From the NCBI RefSeq assembly GCF_002813775.1, contig NZ_CP020370.1, positions 4,179,501 to 4,243,500 on the forward strand: DNA of 64,000 nt, written 5' to 3'. The translations under genes were made by a program, and so were the position numbers. Positions 17,637 through 26,214 of this stretch are shown here, one piece after another (within the stretch, counting starts at the first letter, position 1; every line of letters starts with the position of its first letter). The notes under the pieces were generated by a model that saw only the letters and a program-made list of their open reading frames with translations, had not been told where the DNA came from and ran no database searches. The stretch comes from Candidatus Thiodictyon syntrophicum (GTDB lineage Bacteria; Pseudomonadota; Gammaproteobacteria; Chromatiales; Chromatiaceae).

Positions 17637-18799
17637 GGCACTGGTTCAGTTTAATTTCTGTTTACAAGACATTGAAATATATGTAATATATCTAGTTCGG
17701 CGCGGGTTTCCGTCACTTTTTGAATAAGTGAGAACTTCTTGAACGGACAATGGACATGCCCTCATTGCAATTCACAGAATTGTCGGCATCACAAGACGTA
17801 TCAAACCGGTCATAACGGTACGCGTTTGCTGTGGCGATGTCAAAGTTGCAATAGGCTCTTTTCCGAGACCAAAGCCACCCTTATCGAGGGGCTCAGGAAA
17901 CCGACCAGCTTCATCATTCAAGTGCTCAAAACGCGCACTGAGGGGATCGGCTTGAACGCCGCCTGCCGGGCCTTCGCGATTGCGAAGAATACGTTGCTCC
18001 TATGGGAGCGTCGCCTGGCCGATTGCAAGGATGTGCTGGTCATATATGCCCTGACGCACACCTTTATTGAGCAACTGATCGAAGGTGATGAGCTTTATAC
18101 GAAAGTGAATAGGAATGTCCCCCCGGAGGATTGTGAAGGCTGGACGATCGTACTGATGGAAAGGGCAAGTCGATTTATCTGGGCGCTTCAGTGCGGGAAA
18201 AAGGATCGCAGCCTATTTTCATATGCCATACAAATACTTAGAGATGTCATCCTGCGTACTGGCGATGTCACTCTAGTCACCGACGGGGAACGTCGGTATG
18301 GCAATCTCCTGTTTGAAATTTGCCACGAAGTATTGCGAACCGGAAAACGCGGCCGCCCACCGAAAGTGCTTCGTCGCGGTGTGAAGGTGCGCCTTAAGAA
18401 TAAAGGGAAAGGAACTGATAGAACGGGGCACTCGCGTCCCAAATACGAAACCCCTCATCCGGAGCATCCAGAAACCGATCAAGATGTGACGCCAGCCGAT
18501 ATTCATGCTAATCATTTGGAAGCATCGAACGCTTCATTTCGGCGAAAGAATTCTGCTTATCGCCGCCGAACGAATACGTACGCGAAGAGCATTTCTGGTT
18601 TGCAAAGAACATTGGATATGTTGTGGATTGTCCATAACTTTATTCGCAGCCACTTCACGACAAAACAGGTTCCTGCGGTGGCTCTGGGGATTCTCCAGCA
18701 GGGACTCTCGTGGGATGAGGTCCTTAGAGTTCGACAGCCCAGGTTATAAAAATACTACAAAAACATAAGGATAAGGAAGAACCAAACTGAACCAGTGCC
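17637..18799 (+). mobile_element. IS1-like element, copy A, 1163 bp
   Basis: A complete element bounded by the inverted repeat GGCACTGGTTCAGTTT at both ends. It encodes a single transposase and has the same length as copy B at 41941-43103; I noticed only one base difference between the copies, near the left end. The flanks do not form a target duplication, because the left side is occupied by the inverted fragment. Confidence 0.9.
17739..18749 (+). CDS. IS1-like (ISMhu11-type) transposase
   Basis: A 336-aa single-frame transposase starting at TTG. An N-terminal zinc ribbon (CPHCNS, then CQSCNR) is followed by a helix-turn-helix region (GIGLNAACRAFAIAKNTLLLWERR). The DDE core is visible: D in IEGDELYTKV, D in LVTDGERRYGNL and E in HANHLEASNASFRRKNSAYRR. 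This is the pattern of IS1-related elements with one undivided gene rather than insA/insB. The protein is identical to that of copy B, so both are recent. GC content is far below that of the chromosome. Family naming is from memory and should be confirmed. Confidence 0.8.
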   Translation: MNGQWTCPHCNSQNCRHHKTYQTGHNGTRLLWRCQSCNRLFSETKATLIEGLRKPTSFIIQVLKTRTEGIGLNAACRAFAIAKNTLLLWERRLADCKDVLVIYALTHTFIEQLIEGDELYTKVNRNVPPEDCEGWTIVLMERASRFIWALQCGKKDRSLFSYAIQILRDVILRTGDVTLVTDGERRYGNLLFEICHEVLRTGKRGRPPKVLRRGVKVRLKNKGKGTDRTGHSRPKYETPHPEHPETDQDVTPADIHANHLEASNASFRRKNSAYRRRTNTYAKSISGLQRTLDMLWIVHNFIRSHFTTKQVPAVALGILQQGLSWDEVLRVRQPRL

Positions 18800-18988
18800 G
18801 CATGGTCACCGCAAACGCGCCGTCAGTTCTCATTGCGCAAGTGACGGATAAACTCCGATCCGCACCAGTCACCCTTCTGGATCAAGGCGATGGGGCTGCT
18901 CCTCTGGGGAGTAGACACCCGGCCCCTGGTTCTTACGAACCCCAGAAAATCGTCGGTGCCCTCCCCGGGTCCAAGTGGGCCGCGCAGG

Positions 18989-19057
18989 CCGGGGTGGGGG
19001 CGGGCCGGGTGCGCGGACCCCAAAAAGTCCGGCGCATCCGGCCCGCCCCCACCCCGG
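18989..19057. repeat. long GC-rich hairpin
   Basis: Arms of about 30 bp, beginning CCGGGGTGGGGGCGGGCCGG and returning as its complement, enclose a loop of about nine bases (CCCCAAAAA region), with two mismatches or bulges. It lies about 200 bp beyond the 3' end of the IS110-type transposase gene, in an otherwise gene-free stretch (18800-19254). Confidence 0.75.
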
Positions 19058-19254
19058 CCCAACCGCGGGTTCACAGAACTGTGGCTCGGCACCCGACAGG
19101 CGCCGTCCAACCTCTTCGTGGCTCGCGGGCAGGGGCGTTTCGGTCACAGGCAGTCCTCCGTGGCGTTGGCGGGGAGGCGTCGGTGTCCAATCAGATCTGG
19201 CGGCTTATGGCCAACCCCGTGTCCTGGATCGCCGACGACTCCCTACGCATAAGT

Positions 19255-20271
19255 TTAGCCAAAGGCGCGACTGACCGCGAAGTCGGTGCCGTCGCGCAGG
19301 ATGTAATAGCAGGCTCGCGCCAGCTTGTGCGCGACCGTCTTGATCGCGACGACGCCGTTGGTCTTGGCCCGCTTGCGCTGGTAGTAGCGCTTGACCGTGG
19401 CGTTGTAGCGCACCGCGAAGTTGGCCGCTTCCAGATAGGCCCATGCGAGGTACTTGTTGCCGCTCTTGGTATTGCCGTGACCCTTGCGCTTGCCGTTGGA
19501 CAGGTGTTCGCTGCCGACGCAGCGGCAGTAGGAAGCGTAGTGGCCAACTTGGCTGAAGCGCGCCACCGGCCCGGTTTCCAGCATGATGGTCAACCCCAGC
19601 ACGGTGCCGATCCCGTTGACAGTGAGCAGGTGCCGGTAGGCTAGACGCAGTTTGACCTGCGCCAGCGCCTCGCGCTCCAGCAGATCGATGGCCACGTCTT
19701 GAGCCCGCATCACCAGCAGGTTGCTCTGCACCGCCAGGGCTTGGTTGGGGTCAGGCAGCAAGCCACTCACCGCCTCCGGCGTGAGGCGCCTGACCTCATT
19801 GGCGCTCAGTGATTTGCCACGATTGCGCGCAAACAGGTTCTGCACCGCCAGCAGGTTCGCCGTATGCTGTTGCACCAGGCGCATGCGTCGCCGCAGCAGG
19901 TCGCGGACCGCGCGATCTTCCTTGGGATAGATGTAGCCCTCGGGCAACAGTCCCAGGCGCAGCAACTTCGCCAGCCAGCGGGCGTCCGAATCGTCGTCGC
20001 TGTACTTGAGCCCACTGTACTGCACGATGGCGGCCGTGTTGGCCAGGTGGACCCGGTAGCCGGCTTCCATCAGGGCATCGACAAGCCAGTACCAGTTGTA
20101 GGTGGACTCCACCACCAGGCCTACGATGGCCTCACGGTAGGGCGCCAGGGCCGCCAAAACGCCCGCCGCCTCGTTGGCCAGGCGGGCGCGCAGCACCACC
20201 CGGTCTTCTTCGTCCAACAGGGCCACGACGTTGTTGTTTGAGTGCAGGTCGATTCCGCCGTAAAGTTTCAT
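19255..20271 (-). CDS. IS110-family transposase
   Basis: A 338-aa DEDD recombinase starting MKLYGGIDLHSNN at 20271; a longer upstream frame is not supported. Asp8 in GGIDLHS, Glu in VVESTYNWYW and the aspartates in DDDSDARWLAKLL form the RuvC-like catalytic set. The C-terminal Tnp_20 domain (LLTVNGIGTVLGLTIMLETG, YASYCRCVG, GHGNTKSGNKYLAWAYLEAA) is complete, so the gene looks functional. IS110 elements use a structured bridge RNA encoded in a non-coding end; candidates are the upstream 20272-20420 region or the hairpin-bearing downstream region. Element borders are not defined. Confidence 0.9.
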   Translation of the reverse strand: MKLYGGIDLHSNNNVVALLDEEDRVVLRARLANEAAGVLAALAPYREAIVGLVVESTYNWYWLVDALMEAGYRVHLANTAAIVQYSGLKYSDDDSDARWLAKLLRLGLLPEGYIYPKEDRAVRDLLRRRMRLVQQHTANLLAVQNLFARNRGKSLSANEVRRLTPEAVSGLLPDPNQALAVQSNLLVMRAQDVAIDLLEREALAQVKLRLAYRHLLTVNGIGTVLGLTIMLETGPVARFSQVGHYASYCRCVGSEHLSNGKRKGHGNTKSGNKYLAWAYLEAANFAVRYNATVKRYYQRKRAKTNGVVAIKTVAHKLARACYYILRDGTDFAVSRAFG

Positions 20272-20355
20272 GGTCGACTCCTCCTGTCCGGTCTTCAGTT
20301 CGGGTTGATCCCTACCTAAACTGTAGGCCAACGGGCGGGGTCGGCTAGATGATCA

Positions 20356-20416
20356 TCAGGTCTTGCAATCATGCATTCTCAGCCCCTTAAGGCGCATGCT
20401 TGATTGCAAGACCTGA
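20356..20416. repeat. inverted repeat upstream of IS110 gene
   Basis: TCAGGTCTTGCAATCA (20356-20371) returns as a perfect 16-bp complement at 20401-20416, with a 29-bp spacer. It is followed by the near-repeated phrases CCTGACCCCATAA and CCTGACCCCGTAA. It may be a terminal structure of the IS or part of a bridge RNA; its role is unknown. Confidence 0.65.
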
Positions 20417-20573
20417 CCCCATAACCTGACCCCGTAACCCCATGATCGAGTTCCTTTTCAATCGCAATGTAGTTTGGATCCGTACGAATTGCATATGTCA
20501 TTGCCTAGCCTTCCTCTCATGATTGGTTGGTACTTATCCGACTTGTTTGGCGCTAAGCTATAGCCTAACGTAC

Positions 20574-20903
20574 CTACAAGCTGCGGAGGCGCGCTAACTC
20601 TCTTTCCAACTCAACTTCAATTGTCAAATTTCGGATGAGAAATCCATTTCCTGGACCGCCTGTTGTTGGTCGCATACGGACTAAGGCGGTAGAAGGAAAT
20701 CTCCCTGTTGCGAGCATTTCCAAAAATTTGTTCGGACTCACCCCCTCAAGCTCGGCGCTTTTCCCGGACATGGAAACATCAAAACACTTCTCTAGGATAT
20801 TTTTCTTCTTTACCAGGCTGGGATAGATCTTCTTTGGAGGTGAATCATTATTCCATTGCCACGCTCCCAGCAGGAATCCGTTTGGAGAGATAAAACTACT
20901 CAT
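20574..20903 (-). CDS. hypothetical protein, low GC
   Basis: A 109-aa soluble protein starting MSSFISPNGFLLGAWQWNND. It is rich in Lys and Ser in the middle and ends in a charged helix, LTIEVELERELARLRSL. No family is recognised. Composition is AT-rich relative to the chromosome, and a GTTAGGC-type core lies about 7 bp past its stop on the same strand, so it may be another integron-type cassette. Upstream on the same strand lies the group II intron remnant. Confidence 0.5.
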   Translation of the reverse strand: MSSFISPNGFLLGAWQWNNDSPPKKIYPSLVKKKNILEKCFDVSMSGKSAELEGVSPNKFLEMLATGRFPSTALVRMRPTTGGPGNGFLIRNLTIEVELERELARLRSL

Positions 20904-20939
20904 TTATTGCCTCAAACCATGCTCTCTATGACTGTGTAG

Positions 20940-21390
20940 CCTCCGCCGTAGGAACGCCGGTTACCCGGCGCCCCCGGCGCAATCCCGGACGTGCAGTTTT
21001 CCCGCATCCGGTTCCTCGGTTGTACTCACATTCGCGCGGACCTTCACAGTTACCCGTTACAAGGCCCAGTTGTTATTGCCCTACAGTGAGGTTGGCTCGT
21101 GTGCTCCGATCCTGCATGTCCGGCACGAGTTTCCTTTGTGGGCTGCGTACTTCCGTCGGGTCCTTCGCAATGTGGCTGGCTTTCCCAACCTCCGACTACT
21201 ATGCCCGATAAGACACCTCGTCAGCATACGGCTGTAGCCAGCCTGCCTGGATGCTCCATGTACGATGACTCCACCCGTGCCCACGCCGTTTCCGGGCTCA
21301 TCACCCTCCCGTGTCCCAACACTGACGGCTTCATCATCTTATTTCATCCAGGAGCCTACGGGGCTTCCCGAGTTCTCGAACGTCTCTCTT
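20940..21390 (-). mobile_element. group II intron remnant (ORF-less), 3' domains preserved
   Basis: Read on the minus strand, 21014-20981 begins GAACCGGATGCGGGAAAAC and continues GCACGTCCGGG. This matches the 34-nt Domain V hairpin of group II introns (consensus GAGCCG.ATGCG..GAAA..GCACGTACGGTTC), though the catalytic AGC reads AAC. It is followed at 20980-20951 by a second hairpin with an unpaired A (GCCGGGTAACCGGC), as in Domain VI. The preceding 360 bp contain no reverse transcriptase frame, so the element is a deleted relic. The intron borders are approximate. Confidence 0.5.
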
Positions 21391-21395
21391 CTTAG

Positions 21396-21402
21396 GTTAG
21401 GC
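21396..21402 (-). other. attC core box at the end of the brnTA cassette
   Basis: On the minus strand the antitoxin gene ends ...AATGCCTAAC: the TAA stop sits inside GCCTAAC, the outer core of attC sites. The rest of the attC cannot be followed because the intron remnant begins within a few bases. Confidence 0.45.
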
Positions 21403-21624
21403 ATTTATTTGCCCGCTGCGAAGTATGCGCGACAATGTTCGCAACGCCTCATTAACCGCCCTCGCGTCTGGAAATACTTCAGCTACATCAGCGTCTAGAA
21501 GTATTGTAGTAACAGTTCCTTCAAACGCCTTTGCATATTTCCCGCGAACTCCGCCTTTCATATTTTCAAAATCATATTCTTCGCGCATTTCTTCGGGGTC
21601 TTTAATTTCTCGCTTGATTCTCAT
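21397..21624 (-). CDS. antitoxin partner of BrnT
   Basis: A 75-aa protein starting MRIKREIKDPEEMREEYDF. It carries the signature of the small antitoxins encoded with BrnT toxins: EYDF....GGVRGKYAKAFEGT, then VVLLDADVAEVFPDARAVNEALRTL (here TTILLDADVAEVFPD). Its ATG lies 23 nt inside the toxin gene, so the two are translationally coupled. It should neutralise the toxin and repress the shared promoter. Its stop codon overlaps an attC core box, supporting carriage as a mobile cassette. Confidence 0.8.
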   Translation of the reverse strand: MRIKREIKDPEEMREEYDFENMKGGVRGKYAKAFEGTVTTILLDADVAEVFPDARAVNEALRTLSRILRSGQINA

Positions 21625-21883
21625 AGAATGAACGCTCTCTTTTTGTGGCTTTCCGGGCGCTGATTATCCGAACGACCTCGCGACGGAAGGTATGAGCGAC
21701 GACTAAAATTCGACCTAATGCTGACTGGCCGATTATAAGAAAACGATTCTCGTCGGTTGAATGATCAGAATCAGGGTAAGTAACAGACAGAGTATCGCTA
21801 AATACGGTAACCGCGTCACTAAATGTGACCTTGTGGTCCTTTTCGTTGCTGGCGGCTTTCTGTATGTTCCACTCAAAATTCAT
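21602..21883 (-). CDS. brnT: BrnT-type ribonuclease toxin
   Basis: A 93-aa toxin of the BrnT (COG2929, RelE-like fold) family, starting MNFEWNIQKAASNEKDHKVTF at 21883. Characteristic elements are FEWN..K...N..KH.V.F..A..VF.D, then RFLIIGQSALGRILVVAHTFR and VRIISARKATKRERSFYEN. BrnT cleaves RNA and stops growth until bound by its antitoxin. A longer frame upstream (to 22018) has proline-rich, non-homologous sequence and is rejected. The pair lies in the low-GC cassette-like region, next to the broken hipBA pair. Confidence 0.9.
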   Translation of the reverse strand: MNFEWNIQKAASNEKDHKVTFSDAVTVFSDTLSVTYPDSDHSTDENRFLIIGQSALGRILVVAHTFRREVVRIISARKATKRERSFYENQARN

Positions 21884-22001
21884 GTGTGGGTCCGGTTCTC
21901 TTTTTTCTTCGCCTGATGCGTCCCTGGTACCTGCGCCGGGTCGAGGCGTTCCTGAAGGCCCTAAGCCGACAGTCCCCTGTCGCGGCTGACGGTCGCGCCG
22001 G

Positions 22002-22259
22002 TCACGGGCTAACTGCAAGTGCTGTCAAGCCAATCGTAACCCGCCAACGGGCAGTTTCGTCAACTGGTTTTCGTTTTCCAATCGCTGTTATGTGATGTCG
22101 ATCACGTTTCAGGCGGAAAAAGGGGTCGCTAAGAAAGGGCTCAACGACAGCGCCGCTGCGGGCGAAGGCCGGGTCGTACTGAAAGGCGGCATAGTCGCGC
22201 CCTGCCTCCAGCGACACGGCCCCGATGGTCCGTCCCCACAGCAGCACCCGCGCGATCAC
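22002..22259 (-). pseudogene. HipA-type kinase toxin, truncated to the N-terminus
   Basis: The frame starts at a GTG overlapping the stop of the HTH gene and reads IARVLLWGRTIGAVSLEAGRDYAAFQYDPAFARSG, the standard first 35-40 residues of Xre-partnered HipA kinases. Homology then stops: the next expected segment (a beta strand, then FHGLPGLLADSLPDKFG) is replaced by unrelated sequence ending at 22002. The kinase domain of about 400 residues is missing, so no toxin can be made. Confidence 0.7.
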
Positions 22260-22624
22260 TCGGGTTCACCCCAGGTCCAGGTCCCGGGCCTATCGGCCGC
22301 GCCCCGCGTGCCCGCGGCCCGCTTGCCCGAGGCCCGTTGGCGCTGTCGCCCTTGAAGCTTCATCTGCGCCAGCGGACTGGGTACCGGCTCCGGGACCAGC
22401 AGGTCCAGCCGTTCGGTCAGGCCCAGTGCCCGACACACCCGCACGAAGCCCGACGACTGGGTCGCCACCTCGCCGGATTCGAGTCGTTCCAAGGTGCGCT
22501 TGGAGACCCCGGCCTGGCCCGCCAGGGCGGCCTGGGTCAGGTTGCGCTCCAACCGGGTCGCCGCCAGGCGGGCGCCCAACTCCCGCAAGATGGCAGTGTC
22601 CGTCAACTGTGCTGTGATGTTCAT
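22256..22624 (-). CDS. XRE/HipB-type antitoxin-like regulator
   Basis: A 122-aa protein starting MNITAQLTDTAILRELGARL at 22624. A helix-turn-helix of XRE type occupies about residues 14-75 (ATRLERNLTQAALAGQAGVSKRTLERLESGEVATQSSGFVRVCRALG), followed by the LVPEPVPSPLAQMKLQGRQRQRA tail seen in HipB-like antitoxins. The downstream hipA gene overlaps it but is truncated, so the antitoxin is an orphan. Confidence 0.8.
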   Translation of the reverse strand: MNITAQLTDTAILRELGARLAATRLERNLTQAALAGQAGVSKRTLERLESGEVATQSSGFVRVCRALGLTERLDLLVPEPVPSPLAQMKLQGRQRQRASGKRAAGTRGAADRPGTWTWGEPE

Positions 22625-23825
22625 AAAACGCCTTTTATGGCGATTTATCACCCCTGACGCGAGTTTTTCGCCGGATATGACGAGTTTACCCCACCTTGCC
22701 GAACGCGGCGAGTTGCCGCGAAGACTTGCAGTTTGTGCAGCTTAGACCCAGTCCGTTCTGAACGGCGTCGGCCTGCCGCAGGCATCCCGGTTCCGCCGGG
22801 TCGGCTTGATCGTCGGTGGTAGTCAGTTATGGACAAAGGCAAAGGCGTGCCGTGAGTGCTTCCCCGGCGCCGGAATCCCGACATTGGGGGCGGGAAAAAC
22901 AAAGGGGACCCTCATGATTCGGCCCGCGAGTGCTTGACTTGCAGGTACAACCCGAAGTGTCGGAGGTGTCCCCATGAGTAAGGGTAGATATCGTACGGTG
23001 GAGGTCAAGAGGGTGAACTGGGAGGCATGGGCCAGCCAGGCGGCCGGCGAGGTCGTGGTCTTTGCCGTGGACGTGGCGAAGGAGGACTTCGTGGGCCGCG
23101 TGGACCTGCGCGACGGAGCGCACTTGGGACGCGTGAAGTGGCGCCATCCCGAGCAGAGCGCAGAGTTGCTCGCCGGGATCGGGCGCTTGGCGGCGGTGGC
23201 GCCGGTTGAGGCTGTCATGGAGTCCAGCGGCACCTACGGCGACGCGTTGCGCTGGCAGTTGCGGAGGCTGGGCGTGACGGTGTACCAGGTGAGCGCCAAG
23301 CGGGTGCACGATGAGGCGGAGGTCTACGACGGCGTACCGAGTTCGCACGACGCCAAGGCCACCGACATCATCGCCGAGTTGCATGGCAACGGGCACACCC
23401 AGGTCTGGGTGGAGAACGACGCGCAGCGGCGTGGGCTCAACGCTCAATTGCAGATGCTGTACCAGTGCAAGGGGCTCTACCAACAGCAACTCAACCGCTT
23501 GGAGGCGTTGTTGGCGCGGCACTGGCCGGAGGCAATGGCGCTGCTGGGGCTCGACAGCGCGACGCTGCATCGTTTGATCGCCGACTTCGGCGGACCCGCC
23601 CAGGTGCACGAGTTGGAGCGTCAGGCCCGTGCGCTGATGTGTAAGACCGGACGCGGCGGGTTGCGCGCGGAGAAGATCGAGGCGGTGTTACAGAGCGCTG
23701 CCACCACGCTGGGGCTGCCGTGTGTGCTCGAAGAGCGCCAACTGCTGCGGTGGGAGGCCAAACGCTTGATCGCCACGGGCGAGGAACTGCGCCGCATTGA
23801 GCGACTGGTCGAACAGGCGGTGGGT

Positions 23826-25783
23826 AGGGTGTTCAATCTGACCTAAAAAGGCGCCGAAAAGTCGATGCAAGAAGCGTGTTGCCTGGAAGGCCCGGCGGTC
23901 GGTTCTGTGCTTGGGGGAGTACGATGACGCGTGCGACACTTTCTCATGCCAAGCCGTTGACAAACGACGAACGCTTGATCAGTCTACTGGCGCGGTGATC
24001 TGACCGCCTTGCCGGAGCACGCACGACGTGATGAATGCATTCAAGAGCCCAGCGAGCCGTCTGGCCAACCTGTTCCAGCGATCACGTGATGCCTGGAAGG
24101 CGAAAGCGTTGGAGCGGCAGCAGCGCCTGCGGGCCGCGGAGGTCAAGATTCGGGATCTGGAGCACAGCCGCGCGCAGTGGAAGGCGCGTGCGCTAAAGGC
24201 GGAGCGTGCGCGAACGGGAGCCGAAGAGGCCGCGGCGCCGGCGGATGACGAACCAGCGGATGAGCCACCACACCTTGCGCTGTCCCCGCCGGTCGGCCAT
24301 CACTATTCGGTCATGGTCATGCAGTTAACCATGCGGCTGTATCTGCACGCGGGGCTCGGCAGCCGCGGGGTGGCGCGGGTATTGAATCTGTTCGGCGCGT
24401 CACTCCCGGTGGCGGCGCCAGCCCACACCACCGTGCTCAACTGGGTCTATCGCTGCGGTCTCGCGATTCTCAATCGCCAACCGCAATGGCGCACGGATTG
24501 GATCTACGTCGCCGACCATACGATCGCCTTGGGGGCGTCCAAGTGCCTCGTCATCCTGGGTATTCCGGTGAGTGCACTGGCCCAGAGCGGTTACAGCCCG
24601 TGTCACGGCGCCATGCAGGTGCTGGCCGTGGAGATCACAACACACAGCACGGGAGCGTGGGTCGCACAAGTGCTCAGGCGCGTTGCGCAACGCACCGGTC
24701 CACCAGTCCAGATCGTTGCCGACCACGGCAGCGACCTGCACAAGGGCATCGCCTTGTTTCAGGAGCACGCCACTGCCTGCGTCTATACTTATGATATATC
24801 GCATCTTATTGCGACGCGGCTCAAGGCCGAGATGGGCCGAGATGCGCGCTGGGAGTCCTTGCTGGCGCACTGTCGCCGCGCGTGGTCGTCCTTGCAGCAG
24901 ACCGATCTCGCCTTCTTGCTGCCGCCTCGGCAGCGCATCAAGGCGCGTTTTATGAATCTGGATGTCCATGTGCGGTGGGCACAACGCGTCCTCGCCTACC
25001 ATGATCGCGGCGACTTCAGCGCGATCCGCGCGCAATACATCCTGAAGTGGCCGGCATGGGAGCACCTGTGCGCGCGGTTCGGCGCCGCCCGGGCGCACCC
25101 ATTGCGGGCCATCGTCGGCATTCGCTATCCCGACCGGGCGGCTTTTTGCCAGGCACTGCAGACACACTCAGACCTCGAGAGTGATACGCTCGACGATGTG
25201 TTCTGGCAGCAAGCGGACGCCGGGTACAGCCGCTTCCTTGACGGCTTTGCCTGGCTACTGTCCTACCGGGATGACCTGGTGGATTACGCGCAAATGATGG
25301 CGCAATCCAAGCTGATTCAGTCGCATCTCAAATCCACGGGTCTTCAGCAGGGCTCCCAAGAATCACTCCAGGCCACGCTGCCACCGCCGTCAACGCTCAC
25401 CCCACGGGCGGCGGCCTTTACCCAACAGACTCTCGCGAAGGTCGCATTGGAATCCGCCAAGATCCCGACTGATAGTGTCTGGCTGGCCTCCTCCGATATC
25501 ATCGAATCGGTCTTCGGGAAATACAAATGCTTCACCACCAGGGGGCCGCTCAAGGAGATCGGTAAGCTGGTGCTTGCGATTCCTGCCTTCATCGCCGACC
25601 TGGCGACTCCGTTGATTCAGGAGGCGATGGAATCGGTGCGTACTATTGATGTCGAGCAGTGGGCGACAACGCACCTCGGTGCGTCGATGCTGGCCCGGCG
25701 TCGGCGTGCTCTCATTGATTTTGTGTCAAACACGAAAACTGCATGAATTTAATTTGCGATATAGGTGAGATATTGAACACCCT
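23826..25783 (+). mobile_element. unclassified insertion sequence, 1958 bp, 11-bp target duplication
   Basis: Perfect 12-bp terminal inverted repeats (AGGGTGTTCAAT ... ATTGAACACCCT) bound the element. The 11-bp sequence AGGCGGTGGGT occurs directly on both sides (23815-23825 and 25784-25794). It carries one 572-aa transposase gene. Because the interrupted IS110 gene is otherwise intact, the insertion is probably recent. Confidence 0.9.
24028..25746 (+). CDS. large DDE-type transposase of unclear family
   Basis: A 572-aa protein. Residues 10-75 form a charged, probably coiled-coil, segment (RDAWKAKALERQQRLRAAEV...). A helical domain follows with TMRLYLHAGLGSRGVARVLNLFG and HTTVLNWVYRCGLA (HTH-like). 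Likely catalytic acidic residues are D in IYVADHTIALG, D in IVADHGSDLHKG and E in SSDIIESVFGKYK, spaced as in a DDE fold with a large insertion between the last two. I do not recognise it as a standard IS family; it could belong to the catch-all ISNCY group. The frame is intact and the ends are intact, so the element looks mobile. Confidence 0.75.
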   Translation: MMNAFKSPASRLANLFQRSRDAWKAKALERQQRLRAAEVKIRDLEHSRAQWKARALKAERARTGAEEAAAPADDEPADEPPHLALSPPVGHHYSVMVMQLTMRLYLHAGLGSRGVARVLNLFGASLPVAAPAHTTVLNWVYRCGLAILNRQPQWRTDWIYVADHTIALGASKCLVILGIPVSALAQSGYSPCHGAMQVLAVEITTHSTGAWVAQVLRRVAQRTGPPVQIVADHGSDLHKGIALFQEHATACVYTYDISHLIATRLKAEMGRDARWESLLAHCRRAWSSLQQTDLAFLLPPRQRIKARFMNLDVHVRWAQRVLAYHDRGDFSAIRAQYILKWPAWEHLCARFGAARAHPLRAIVGIRYPDRAAFCQALQTHSDLESDTLDDVFWQQADAGYSRFLDGFAWLLSYRDDLVDYAQMMAQSKLIQSHLKSTGLQQGSQESLQATLPPPSTLTPRAAAFTQQTLAKVALESAKIPTDSVWLASSDIIESVFGKYKCFTTRGPLKEIGKLVLAIPAFIADLATPLIQEAMESVRTIDVEQWATTHLGASMLARRRRALIDFVSNTKTA

Positions 25784-26214
25784 AGGCGGTGGGTGAGGAC
25801 GCGCTGCTCAAGGTCATGGCCCCGGTGGTCGGACAGGTCACCAGCGCCGTGTTGGTCGCCGCCGTCGGCAGTCCGTTGAGCTACCCCGATACGGCGAGCT
25901 ACTGCAAGGCGTTTGGACTCAACCTCAAAGAGCGCAGCAGCGGCAAGCACAAGGGTAAGCTCAAGATCACCAAGCGCGGCCCGTCGGTGGCGCGTTTCTA
26001 CCTCTACTTCGCCGCGTTACGCCTGATCGGCCACGAGCCGAGCGTCGCGCGCTGGTTCGCGGCCAAGACCGAGCGCCCCGGCGCGATGGCCGGTAAACAG
26101 GTGGTCGAACTCATGCGCAAGCTTGCCAGAGCCCTCTGGCACCACGCCCACGGCCGCACCTTCCAGGCCGAGAAACTGTTTAACTTAAGTGCGGTCGCCG
26201 GCGCCTGAGGGTAC

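Larger units (their letters stand above)
22974..26208 (+). pseudogene. IS110-family transposase gene split by another IS
   Basis: The N-terminal part (22974-23825, 284 codons) carries the DEDD domain: D33 in FAVDVAKEDF, E83 in VMESSGTYGD and aspartates in SSHDAKATD. The C-terminal part (25795-26208) resumes exactly in frame with EDALLKVMAPVVGQVTSAVLVAAVG and the Tnp_20 domain (YCKAFGLNLKERSSGKHKGKL...FYLYFAALRL). Removing 23826-25783 and one copy of the 11-bp duplication AGGCGGTGGGT restores a 421-aa protein. The gene is inactive as it stands. About 200 bp before its start may hold the element's bridge-RNA region. Confidence 0.9.

Noticed and set aside
21884-22018. longer BrnT starting at 22018
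   Set aside because: The extra 45 residues are Pro/Gly/Arg-rich without similarity to the family. The MNFEW start matches the family.
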